Shown here: piece after piece, positions 37,501-51,144 of the stretch
How the letters are laid out: each line of letters starts with the position of its first letter
Numbering within the stretch: position 1 is the first letter of the stretch
Assembly: GCA_016785225.1 (NCBI GenBank)
Contig: JAFBJZ010000376.1
Location: 558,001-622,000, forward strand
Reading direction: 5' to 3'
DNA from: Psettodes erumei
Lineage: Eukaryota; Chordata; Actinopteri; Pleuronectiformes; Psettodidae
Length of the DNA stretch: 64,000 nt
Notes under the pieces: model-generated
The model's input: only the letters and a program-made list of their open reading frames with translations
Databases searched by the model: none
What the model was told of the DNA's origin: nothing
Program-made: the position numbers and the translations under genes

Positions 37501-38204
37501 TTTTGTCATTCCTCATGTCTCTGGGGAGATGCCAGTCGGCCAGTTAGTCAGCCACCCACTCAGACTCCGAGCTGATGGAGGAACCGCAGGGAACCACAAG
37601 GAACCACGAGGAACCAGGAACCCGTCTGCTTGTCTCTCTGAGCGTCACACCGAAATAGAAAGGGAAAGAGCCGCGCTGTGCATCAGATAAACCCTGCGGC
37701 CGAAACTGCTCGCCAAGATGTTTACCGGTTGACGGGAAGAGGTGTCACTCGGCGCTGCAACAACTAGACAACACTTCTACAGAAATGTGTGCACTGCCAA
37801 CATCGGTTAGTTAGTTGTGGTTTTTTTAAAGCTCTACAATGTGTCTTTGCAGTGGATGACGCTGCCTACAGGCGAAGAGATGGGTTGCCAGTCCATCACA
37901 TGTCTGAGGAAGTGTTTGGCAAATTAGTGGGATATAATTGTGCTGTATTTAATAGAAGAATAAACAAATATTCAATATTCAGTGCTCTATTATTGGATTT
38001 ATCGACAAGTCAGAGTCCACAGCTCACCTGAGCTGCAAATCTTTGCCCTGTGTGAGGACTCTCATGCAAATACAGGGAGAATTCATGCAAAACAACCCGA
38101 CTGACCGGCCCTCTTACCGTACACGTACTCAGTGTTTATGTAATGCACTTCCACCATAAATCCATTCAGAAGAATGGCTCTCGCCACTTTAACAGTCGGT
38201 TTTA

Positions 38205-38345
38205 AGTTAAACGTCTCGGCAGCTATTGGACCGATTTCCACGGAATCTGTTACACGCATTCATTTTCCCCCGCACCAGCTTACAATACTGTACTGTTTGG
38301 CCAAATACCTATAAAACTACTGACCCTCCCACTGCATCTGCTGTG
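38205..38345 (+). repeat. Dispersed repeat A, copy 1 (internally shortened)
   Basis: Contains AGCTATTGGACCGATTTCCA, then ACACGCATTCATTTTCCCCC and GGCCAAATACCTATAAAACT. These motifs occur in the same order, with variation, in the copies at 59159 and 62225. The middle part present at 59159 is missing here. Confidence 0.6.
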
Positions 38346-39176
38346 CCATGTGCACACCTTCTAGAAACCGCCTCCAGACTTTCTTTTAGGCTGACAAACA
38401 ACCGACATCTCATAAATTGTCTTCAGCACAATTAATCTGCTTTGCCACTTTCAAACTTTTTTTTTTTTTGCAGTACCTGGGGCTTTCCCCTCTGGTGATA
38501 CAGTATATGAGTAAATGAAGCAATTTTTTTTGCTGCAGCAGCAAAGTGCACGAATTCATTTGATTTAATGTATTTAATGATATTTAATGCACCGGGGTTG
38601 CAGTTGTTCACATCGACTGTCCTGGACTGAAATACTTCTGGTGATGTATGCGCCATAAATGCAATTTACTGTAACGTGGATACTTTTTTTTTTTGCCCGT
38701 CATGTGCAGTAAAATGTACTTTGAGTCGTTATTATCTCCTAAAGCATATCCCACAGTAAGTATTTCAACTTAACTTTTAAAGTCTTGCACGACTTTGGAA
38801 AAACACTTTTGTCCTTAAGCCCATGCATGTGCCAACACTGATAGTTCCATGGAGTGTTCATGCTCCATTGCAACTACAAATTACCCATTAAAAGAAAAAA
38901 AAAATCACATTTCCAGTGTGCATGAAACCTTGACAGATTCTTTTTTTTTGGGTGGGGGGGGGGGTTGCAAACTGTGGAGAAAAGAAGAGGGAGAGTCACA
39001 CGGACACAAAGACAGGGAAGGAAAACTGAAACCGAAAGCAGCCCAAAAGCTGGATACAGTGTAAGGCAGATGTGGTGCTGGTGATGCTCCTCATAATAAG
39101 AGGCGGTGGTTGGTGTCATGTTGCGCCCTCGGCCCCATCCTCCCTCTCCCTCTCTCTCCCTCCCTCCCTGCTTTGC

Positions 39177-39180
<4 letters not shown>

Positions 39181-39211
<31 letters not shown>
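39181..39211. repeat. (CT)n tract
   Basis: About 15 CT units. Together with the GA tract at 39342-39363 it forms an inverted purine/pyrimidine pair 130 bp apart. Confidence 0.95.
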
Positions 39212-39214
<3 letters not shown>

Positions 39215-39341
39215 GCCCTGGCTACTTTGGTCCTGGCTTTACTTACCCCCCCCAGACCTCACATTCAAGGCGCAATTACCCCTGAGGACGTCATCGGCTC
39301 GTTCTCTACTCCACAGCTGTCGTTGGTGGCGTCCAAAGGAG

Positions 39342-39363
39342 CGAGAGAGAGAGAGAGAGAGAG
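39342..39363. repeat. (GA)n tract
   Basis: About 11 GA units followed by a G-rich run (39364-39392). Confidence 0.95.
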
Positions 39364-39536
39364 GATGGGGGTGGGGGTGGGGTGGGGGGGGGTGGCAGAA
39401 GAAGTTCCCCTTCCCCATGCCTCTTCCTCGACGTTCCCTGGAGAAGGACTGTCAGGGTGTCATCGAGGCCTGTTTGTGTGTCCTGATGACTGTGAGGTAA
39501 ACAACAGGTGTCACATATGGGAGACCTGGGGCGGAG

Positions 39537-39563
39537 GTGTGTGTGTGTGTGTGTGTGTGTGTG
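39537..39563. repeat. (GT)n microsatellite
   Basis: About 13 GT units ending in a G run. Confidence 0.95.
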
Positions 39564-39676
39564 GGGGGGGTCATCTTAGAAGGGATTAGCTAAAATAGCA
39601 TACAGTAGATTGGGTGACACAACAAGAAACTTGAGGCATTGTTTGTGCTGGCAGTAATGCCTAGCTGGCCCTCCGG

Positions 39677-43024
<3,348 letters not shown>

Positions 43025-43039
43025 ATGACCTCAAAGGTG

Positions 43040-43290
43040 GGCCGGGGCGACTTAAAGGGGAACTCCACCAACTTTGCACATCAAAGTCTGTTTACAGGTC
43101 TTTACAGGAGTACTACTGCATGTATGAAGAAAAAAAAAAAGAATTTCATAAAGCCTTTGTGGCTTTGTGGAAACAAAAGGAGAAAAACTGTTTGTCAAAG
43201 GCTTATGCCTGTGTGCGTCTTGTATTTACTCGTCCTTGGTTATTACAGAGGTATTCGGGTACGGCTGTAGTGCGACAGAAAGGAGCAGAT
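43040..43290 (+). repeat. Dispersed repeat C (AAAGGGGAACTCCACCAAC type)
   Basis: Contains AAAGGGGAACTCCACCAAC, ACATCAAAGTCTGTTTACAG, AGGAGTACTACTGCATGTAT and a following poly-A. I recall this motif series as a teleost interspersed repeat. Frames translated through it (43025-43386) are not genes. Confidence 0.6.
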
Positions 43291-43479
43291 AAAACATCAG
43301 CATGCAGAGGCCTGTGCAAGAGTAGCCCCGACCGTCATTATTCGGCTCGTGTTTCACATAATATAGCTCTCCTTACAGTATGTTAGCAGCCTGTGGCTTT
43401 GAGGGAAACATTCGTTCACGAGGCTTTGAAGGGCAGGAAGGCCCCCCCCCCCAGCTCTCTGATGTGTGCTAAGCTGTTC

Positions 43480-43830
43480 GTGGGTTCGGCTCGCCCCCCC
43501 CGGCCTGTAATTACCAGCAATGCCGGCGGAGTCCTTGCTACAGGACGCGGGGCCGCACGCTCCGATCTCCTCTCGTTTCTCGCGCTGTTAACGAACCGTG
43601 CCGCGTATCTGCGTGTGACGAAAACCGGGCGGGCGACCTGTCACGCGCCAGTTTCAAGCTCCGCGGCTCGATAACGCGTAGCAGCCCAGCCTTCGGTCCG
43701 CCTCGGGTACGTGCCGAAGGCGCTCCGGAGAGTAAAGCTTACTGAGTTTCCTTGCATTCCCTCCGAAGCGTTCCACGCTGCGCGCTGCCAAACGAACAGC
43801 ATGATTTTGTCATTACTCCTCATCCTCACC
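43480..43830. other. CpG-rich patch without a recognised gene
   Basis: This 350 bp segment has many CpG dinucleotides (for example GCCGGCGG, GACGCGGGGCCGCACG, GGCTCGATAACGCG) compared with the depleted flanks. In a methylated vertebrate genome such patches often mark promoters, but no exon, splice signal or TATA box could be tied to it. Confidence 0.3.
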
Positions 43831-44065
43831 GCCCCCCCCCCCCCCGTTTTTTTTCTTCTTCCCCTCCCACTTCACGGCACGCTGAAACTCCGGGTTGCTG
43901 CGATATGCTGCTTTGTTTACACGTCATCCAATCACGCCTGGGTCAACGCATCATCGGCGTGCGTTCGGCGGACTCTAATGGGAGAGGCTCGTACGCGTCC
44001 CAGAAGATGCGCTGACATCAAAGCGGGAGTTTATCTGAGGTTAAAGAGAGAGAGAGCTGAGCTCA

Positions 44066-44095
44066 TGACGGAGAGAGAGAGAGAGAGAGAGAGAG
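44066..44095. repeat. (GA)n tract
   Basis: A run of GA units in the gene-free region. Confidence 0.9.
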
Positions 44096-45359
44096 TTTGG
44101 ATGTACAATGTCACAAACATCTGTTACCCGATGATGCAACCGCGCCGAGCTCGCAGCCTAATGTAGCAGGAGCTTTACGGCTTTTTTATGAAATGGACCA
44201 AACCCTTCACCTCGAGGAGATCGAGTTTAGACACGCAGGAGAAGCAGTCTCCTCGAGAGGACACATGAATCATCAACAACGCCAAGAAGCGTGCCGCCAT
44301 TCACGCACACGCACATGCACACGCACATGCACACCCTTTTCATTTGCAGTGAGGAAAGCCCATTGTCTAATCCTGTTGACATAAAGCACGCCACTATGCG
44401 TTTACATGCAGAAACACCCGGCGTGACGCCAGTGTCACGTGCTGCCGGCCAAATCCCAGATCCGCACTCTGTGCCCCGGTGCCAAGAAGAAGACCATAAC
44501 TTCCATAACTTCATATTTTTGGCAGAAGAGGGAGGTTTTTATGTATCAGTGATGAAAAGCCTGGCAACACCCCCCCCCCAAACCACAGACGTTAATGGTG
44601 GATGAATTTGATGAAATGCTGGTTAAATGTCACGTATAAATAGCACATGTTTGAATTTATGTGTCACACAGCGAAAGCCCTGGTCCCTGACAGAAGTGCC
44701 TGGCCCCGGCTCCTCTTCTCTCCCTTTCATGGAGGTTGGAAACACTGACACTATGATAATTTTATTACAGTATTTATTGCACCCGCTGAGACGCACGCTG
44801 CGTGTCGCCTGCGTTTTGGCTGGGGGGGGGGCGACTTTGTTACTCTCTCTTTTGGAACAGCGGCGCGGCCCCTCGCGGGCGACGCGGGGCCGATGTGTTT
44901 CATGGTTGTCGTCCGGGGATGGATTTTATTTGAGGTGACTGGTGGCGGCGCGCCGTTGGGTTCGCTGGTCGTTTTACGGACGGGCGACGGATATCTGGCA
45001 ACCGTGGTGTCGATCAATAAAGATTTATGCTTAACACGGGGGGACGGCACTCCAAATCTGAAAATGATCTGGACATAAGTCGCTGACAAGCTACTTGTAC
45101 GAGCTATGAGTCAAATTCATTGATCGGTCCCAGCAGCAGGAGATTGAAGCCGGTTAACGTGCGATTTACGTACGCTACTTTTTTAAAACTTCCCATAAGC
45201 GTATGTCATTTTACTGACGAGTTGTGTTCAGTAATCCACTTTCTAGATGAGAGGCAGGAGAGAAAGGTTCTGTCCAAAGGTCAAACTTGTCAGCTCTGTA
45301 ATTAAAAGGCAATAACTCGTTTAATTCTCACCAAACCCAAAATGTGTAAAAATGACAAT

Positions 45360-45440
45360 CAGTGGTTTCCGTCCTTTATGCTGCAGGCTAAGCCAGCCTT
45401 CTCCACGCCGTAGCTTCGTATACTCCTCTAAGCTAACGTT
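45360..45440. repeat. Dispersed repeat fragment of the GCTAA type
   Basis: Holds a weak match to the middle of the 35675 copy (TTTATGCTGCAGGCTAAGCC ... CCGTAGCTTCGTATACTCCT ... CTAAGCTAACG). The match is partial and the boundaries are approximate. Confidence 0.35.
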
Positions 45441-47409
45441 TAGCCGGGGGACTAATTGAAACTACGAGCACGTTCCTGCACACCGGTGGTGCCGCTTATC
45501 GAGGGACGTCGCCTGGACTCGCTGCATTCAAGGGGCCGCGTGAGAATCCCCGTTCCCTGTGACGTGCTACATCTTCTCTGGGTTCATTTTCAGATTTTCA
45601 AAAATTCCCACCGCGGCGCAAGAAAAAAAGTCGGAATGTGCTTCCTGCTAACGGAACCCGCGGTGACCAGAAGTGTCGGAAGTCTTTACCGCTCACTGTC
45701 GTATCTACCATTTCCCAGCATGCACTGGACAAGATGGAGCCCGAGACGGTCGCACTTGCAACCACCTCACCCTGTTTCTCATCCTCGGCCTGTCACGCGC
45801 GGCGCGTGCGTACGTGCGGTTTCGCCTGGCGAACACTTGCAGTTTTAAACATCAGAAGGTGTCATCCAGTTGAAATGTTGTTTTGTCAGATTACAACACA
45901 TGAGGGGGAAGAGCTATTTCGATTTATCCGCAAAATATTTGCGATGGGCTGGAGTTCGGCCCCATCTCTCACCCCTGATTTTGTCACTCGGCTGCATAGT
46001 TTTAGTTTTATATCACGTTGCTCCTCTGTAATGAATCCAACTGTCTGAGGTCAGAGCTGTTTGTTAGTCCGCAGAGAGAGAGAGGGAAGAGAGAAGCAGA
46101 TGCTCCCTCAGGAGGAGGGTTGAACTGCCCACCTCCTCGCTGTCCCTCCGCTTCCCTCCTTTTTTTTTAATTCTGAGAGCATATGGACACTGAAGAAGGG
46201 ACGGGGGACGCGCCGGAGGGGACAAGCGGAGGAGGAGAGGCGGGGAGGCAGGGAAATGGCAGAGGCCGAGATGGAGAGGAAAATAAAGTGGTAACGACGG
46301 AGGAAGAGGTTTATAGGAGGGCCTGCATGTTTTAAATAAACGTGTTTTCTTTTTCTGAAATTAGAGCTGGAGTGCGACCGAATGATGGAAAATAGCAAGC
46401 ATAGCGTCGCGCATGAGGCAGCGAGCGGCTCGCCTGCTGTAGTGGGGCGCGGCGAGGATATCCTTGACTTAGTTCGCACCCCCTTTTTCTGGCCTGAACC
46501 AAATCACTGTCCAAACGTGGAGAGCCTCAGAGGCTTATCAGTCCGATGGAGCCGGGGCCAATCGAACGTTTAGCTGACAACGGGTATTGCTTCACCGAGA
46601 GCGGGACTCCTGGACGAGGCGTCTCCAGCAGATACCTAAATCATTCTCGATCAAGCTCACCGCGGAGAAAAATGGGCTGAGAGCGGTGGACGTAATGCTT
46701 AGTGACATAAAGGAACGGGCCGCGGCGCAGATGAGTTACACGGCTCACGCTTCCCGTCCAACCCACCACGTGTTTGGTTGGGGGGGGGGGGACAACGCGT
46801 GTTTGCCCGCAACGCGTAACCCCGGCCCGCGCAAGACGTCTCGCGAAGATCCAACGCCGCCTGGAAGTTGGAGTTCCCACTCACTTTTACAAAACAGGCA
46901 TGCACCTGCTGCTGGGCAGAGCGGCCGGGTGGATTAAAGAATATTCCACGAACGAGATAAAACCTGAGAATATGCTGTAGGAGATGAGTTGGGGTCGGTG
47001 CTCCCAGCGGATTTATCCTCTCAATCCTGAATACTGCGCCGCCGCGCTGAATTAAGCAATCGCGGTCGTAAAAGAACGGCGACACCTAAAGTCGGCCACT
47101 GTTTTATGCTTTAACGTGACGTCATTCCCCGGGTTTTTCAGGTACTACAGCGCGTCACCCCGATAGTCACCTCCAGTTTGTTTACCAAACAAGTAGGTCA
47201 TAAAAAAATCCAGCTTTAGCTTTATTTAATTTTTTGTAGCACGATAATAAATTAAGGTTTTATTACCTGGCAGGGGAGTAAAAAAGGATTATATATATGT
47301 ACTATGTGTTTTAGCACCGGAATTACAGCTTGAAAAAAAACCCGATGCGTTGTTTGTTTTCCTCTCTGCATGACAAACGAGTTAAAAACCTCGTTTATGC
47401 AGCAAAGAC

Positions 47410-47413
<4 letters not shown>

Positions 47414-47440
<27 letters not shown>
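47414..47440. repeat. (CA)n microsatellite
   Basis: About 13 uninterrupted CA units. Confidence 0.95.
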
Positions 47441-49529
47441 GTCCATTCTTGTAGCGATTTGCAAACGTAACATTTTCCCCGTCAGCGTGTTGTCAGGTCG
47501 CAGCGCTCTGTGCCGAGCGCCTTGACGGGCTGTTTGGGAAGGAGATGCTGCGCTGCCGGATCTCACGCCCGGCGCTCGTGTCTGCGTCAGGCGGCTGATG
47601 TTGCTCTGGTTTTTGAGGTTCTGTGTTTTTCGTGAGCAGTTTAAAAATCCTCACGTGAATAAAAGTATATAAGTAACATCGCAGTATCAAACCTGACATT
47701 CAGCGGGATCCAGGAGAATAAATGTCCCTTCAGCGACCACGTGTTTCCAGCGTTGCTACGTTTGGCTACTCAAAGCTTCAGGAAATTTAGTTTGTATTTA
47801 GTTTCGTGTCCGTTAGGACCCCTGTGTCTTGAGCGAGTCAGACATCAGGTCTGAAACGATCTGGATTCAATCTTCCAAAACCTTGAAAGCCCGAATCTGC
47901 GAAAAATCTGCCTCTTATTACACGTGAGCGAAGCAGCCCCACGTAAATGCATCATGTTCTGCAGAAGTTGGAATACGAAGTTCGGTGCAGTTGAGCGTTT
48001 CTGTCTCATCCTGTTGGTTCTGAGGCGAGCTGAGTTGGAAGAGGGTGAACGCCATGGAAACGCGCTGAGCTGTTTGCTTACATTACAAGGCCGCTGTCAG
48101 TCGAACCTCACGCGTGCAGTCCTGGTGAAGCGCATTCGTTTTTTTGAGCGTAAAACTTGCAGGATGTTTTCACTTAAACGCAACACGTGTGCTCATTTAT
48201 ATCGCAGGGGCTCTCGTGTTTGTAAAGGTGAACGTCCATCTTTTGCCGTTTCTCAATCAGAACTTGCGCAGTTGTTCATTACGGCCCAGATGTTGCCTCA
48301 TGTGGTAACGATGAGCTCACTTCGCTGGCCGAGCGACAAATCAAGCAGCAAAACGGTATCTCAAGCGATCTCCTCAGGTCAGCGTGAGTATTATTTGTCA
48401 GATGAGACTCTTTGACCCTTGACCTTGGCGAGGAGTACTGTAAGAGGTGCGCGCATTCATTTCACAAGAGGTATGGCTCCTTGGAGCTGCCTCAAGGTGA
48501 CGCGCCGAGCCAGGAATGTGCTGATTTCAGATGTGGCGAGTGGCAGCCATGATGACTGTCGAATCGTTACAGTGTTGTTATTGAAACCATGTTTCACTCA
48601 GCGGGAGGGTCTCGCTTCGTTTTCAAGAAGGCCAGCGAACCACAGCAAAAGTAACAGTGAATAATTAGCGGATCTGAGGGCTGATTTGAAAGCTTGTGAT
48701 GCGTCAGATCGGCGCTTGGAGCCGGCGACGGTGGCGCGTGATCGCGGGATGATTGACTGCTGCGACGACGAGCTGCTCAGCTTTGCTCTTAGTCGGGCGT
48801 TTGGAAGAAACCACTTCATTTTTACCCTGTAAACAATCTTTTCCTTTTTTTTCTTTTTTCTGGAACGCAGTCTCCTGAAACGCTGGCGCCGATCCGGGCG
48901 TCGCAACCGGTACTCTGCCACTTCAAAATCCAAATGGCTTTGAATTTTCCCAACGCATGTGGACACTGAAAAATCGATTGACGTAAACAGAAATGACGCT
49001 GCAACGTTAAAGCAATACAACTGTGAACCCGGCTGAGACTTTATATTGGCTTACAATTCTATTTGTGCTGTCTGGACCAGGATTAATAGCTGGAGTTTGT
49101 CAAATGCCTGTGGTTATGGCCCTCAGAGAGAGAAAAAAATAAATAAAAATCGTTGTTTGCACATGCTAACTCTTTAGCAAGTAAAAGACATCACATCCAG
49201 TGTAGTGTAACTGGTTCAGACGAAGCAGATTGTTCTGAAATTATTGCATCTTATTAGGAATTAGGAATGTTCCCCTCCAGAAAGCAATACATCATCTTCA
49301 CCATCTCGTCGGACAACTTATTCTATAAAAGTCATAATGAATCTTTGTTATATCAACATTGTTTCAGGGTTTCAAAGGATTCCTCCGGGGGAACGGTCGG
49401 ACTGGCCGCCATCAATCTTTCCTTGTCGGGGGGTGGGGGTGGAGGGAAATTGGAGGTGGTTAGGACATTATATCATTATAGTAATCATAACTTCACTTAA
49501 GCAGAGTGTTTGTGGGTAAACTTGGTGAT

Positions 49530-49660
49530 CCTGCAAAAGTGTTTTCAATGGCAGCCCTGAACATAATGGTAGATAATGCTGACTGCACAATTACTCCCAT
49601 CGCCAATGCTCTGCTCTTATTAATTCTGCGATAATTGCTGTTATACCTGGCAGTGCGTCC
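49530..49660. promoter_or_regulatory. Candidate conserved non-coding element
   Basis: A non-repetitive block with CATAATGG, GATAATGCTGACTG, GCACAATTACTCCC, TTATTAATTCTGCG and GATAATTGCTG in close order. The AT-core spacing is like that of known vertebrate enhancers. Conservation is not visible here. Confidence 0.3.
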
Positions 49661-51123
49661 ACCTATACGACGGTCGGTATTACCCGATGTAATCTCGCCA
49701 TGCTGACGAGACAAATTACTCTGGATATCACAACAGCAAAGTCCATGATATGATGAACTGCGCGCATGCTTTTGCGTGTACGTGGGAGCTTTTTTTCAAG
49801 ATAAATAACAGGCGACGGCAACACCGAGGGATTGAATCCATATTGGAGAGGTACGCTGGTGCTTTATGGGAGCATTTTATTTAACAGTTGCTCTGCATCA
49901 TAAATTACAGTGACATTTATTGTGAACAGTACAAGCGTGGCTTGTGATTGGGCAAGCAAACAAGCTGTTTTCTTGCAGGTATTGAAACTGATACCGTGTT
50001 TTTTCCTTATGTTTTGTGGTTGGCACAAAACATGAACTCAGATCCATATTAAATCTACAAAATGTGCAACATTCAGTCGGTGTGTGGTGCCTACGTTGCT
50101 AATTATGAATGTCTCCTCCTGATCCTGGACTGACTGTGGGTGAATTCAGTTTCCTTTAGCTAATTATTTTATTGCTACTTAATGCTAGGATGTCATCTGT
50201 GGACCACGTGCAACCGCTCCAGAAGGTCAAACGTGCAGAGCCGGAGAAAGTTCTCAGTCAAATTAGATGCTGGTGCTGGGTTCAAATAGTGGCTGTAGTA
50301 TTATTCTGAACGTGATCTGACAAAGTGAAAATCTAAACGGCACGTTGATGACATAAATCACGCGACGATTACGCCCCAGAAAAAAAAAAATGACAGCGGA
50401 GGGTTACGGTTAGGCAAGTAAAATAATTTGGTTCAGATTATGGTTTGGGTTGAGAAACTCTGAGAGCGAGGATCGGATTTTTGGTAATGGTTAAATGGGA
50501 AATGCCGTGTGTTTGCTAAAAAAACTCCAGCTTAAAAAGTCCGAGCTGGGAAGCAGACCCCGGGTCACTGGAGTTTAAGGCCACATCCACCCATCCACCA
50601 ACCCGACCGCAGCGCCCTCACTTTCCACCACGTTAGTTTAATGTCAGAAACCACTGGCTGTTTCCTTCGCATAATCCTCATGTGGTGGGGGGAGAAAAAA
50701 AATCCCTCTGTCACTTTTCATGAACGCAAATATATTTGCATTTTTGCATTTCTAAGCTTGAGTCATGAACACGTCTTGGCCGAGATGGGCTCGTGCACAC
50801 AAGAGTGAAAAGTTGCATTTATGATTAAAAAAAACTGCCTTCAGACTATTGAGGATTGCACAAACGAAAAACCCCCTTCTCTGACTTCCCTCTGTCTCTC
50901 TCTGTTCCAGAGAGCACTGACAGAGTTTCTAATTAGACCCAGACATGAGCTGCCAAATTCTTCTCAATGGTTTACTGAGTGCTGATGTCAGAGATGCAGT
51001 GGGGGTGAAAGTTGAAGCCAATAATTCAGTTTGCCTGTTTGAATATAAGTTAATGGGATAATTTGGCTTTAACTCATGGTTCCTTATTTGTTTTTGACAG
51101 CCCGCTGTGCTTTGTATGGCGTT

Positions 51124-51144
51124 AAAAAAAAAAAAAAAAAAAAA
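51124..51144. repeat. Poly-A run
   Basis: About 21 uninterrupted A residues, possibly the tail of an old retroposed element. No element body could be recognised upstream. Confidence 0.9.

Larger units (their letters stand above)
28850..38200. other. Gene-free stretch with dispersed repeat fragments
   Basis: No supported exon. The longest frame, 198 codons on the minus strand at 30893-31489, is Arg/Ser/Lys-rich, overlaps open frames on the other strand, and has no recognisable domain, so I treat it as a chance frame in a CpG-rich patch. Repeat fragments at 32738-32800, 35675-35830 and 36830-36960 are listed separately. Purine-rich and CT-rich runs occur at 29450-29485 and 29801-29828. Confidence 0.5.

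Noticed and set aside
37860..37925. GGTTGCCAGTCCATCACA-like motif of a teleost LINE/SINE tail
   Set aside because: Only about 25 bases resemble the motif I recall, too little to call an element.
47924..48415. 163-codon plus-strand open frame
   Set aside because: It begins at a non-ATG codon and shows no domain or promoter; nothing in it resembles a known protein.
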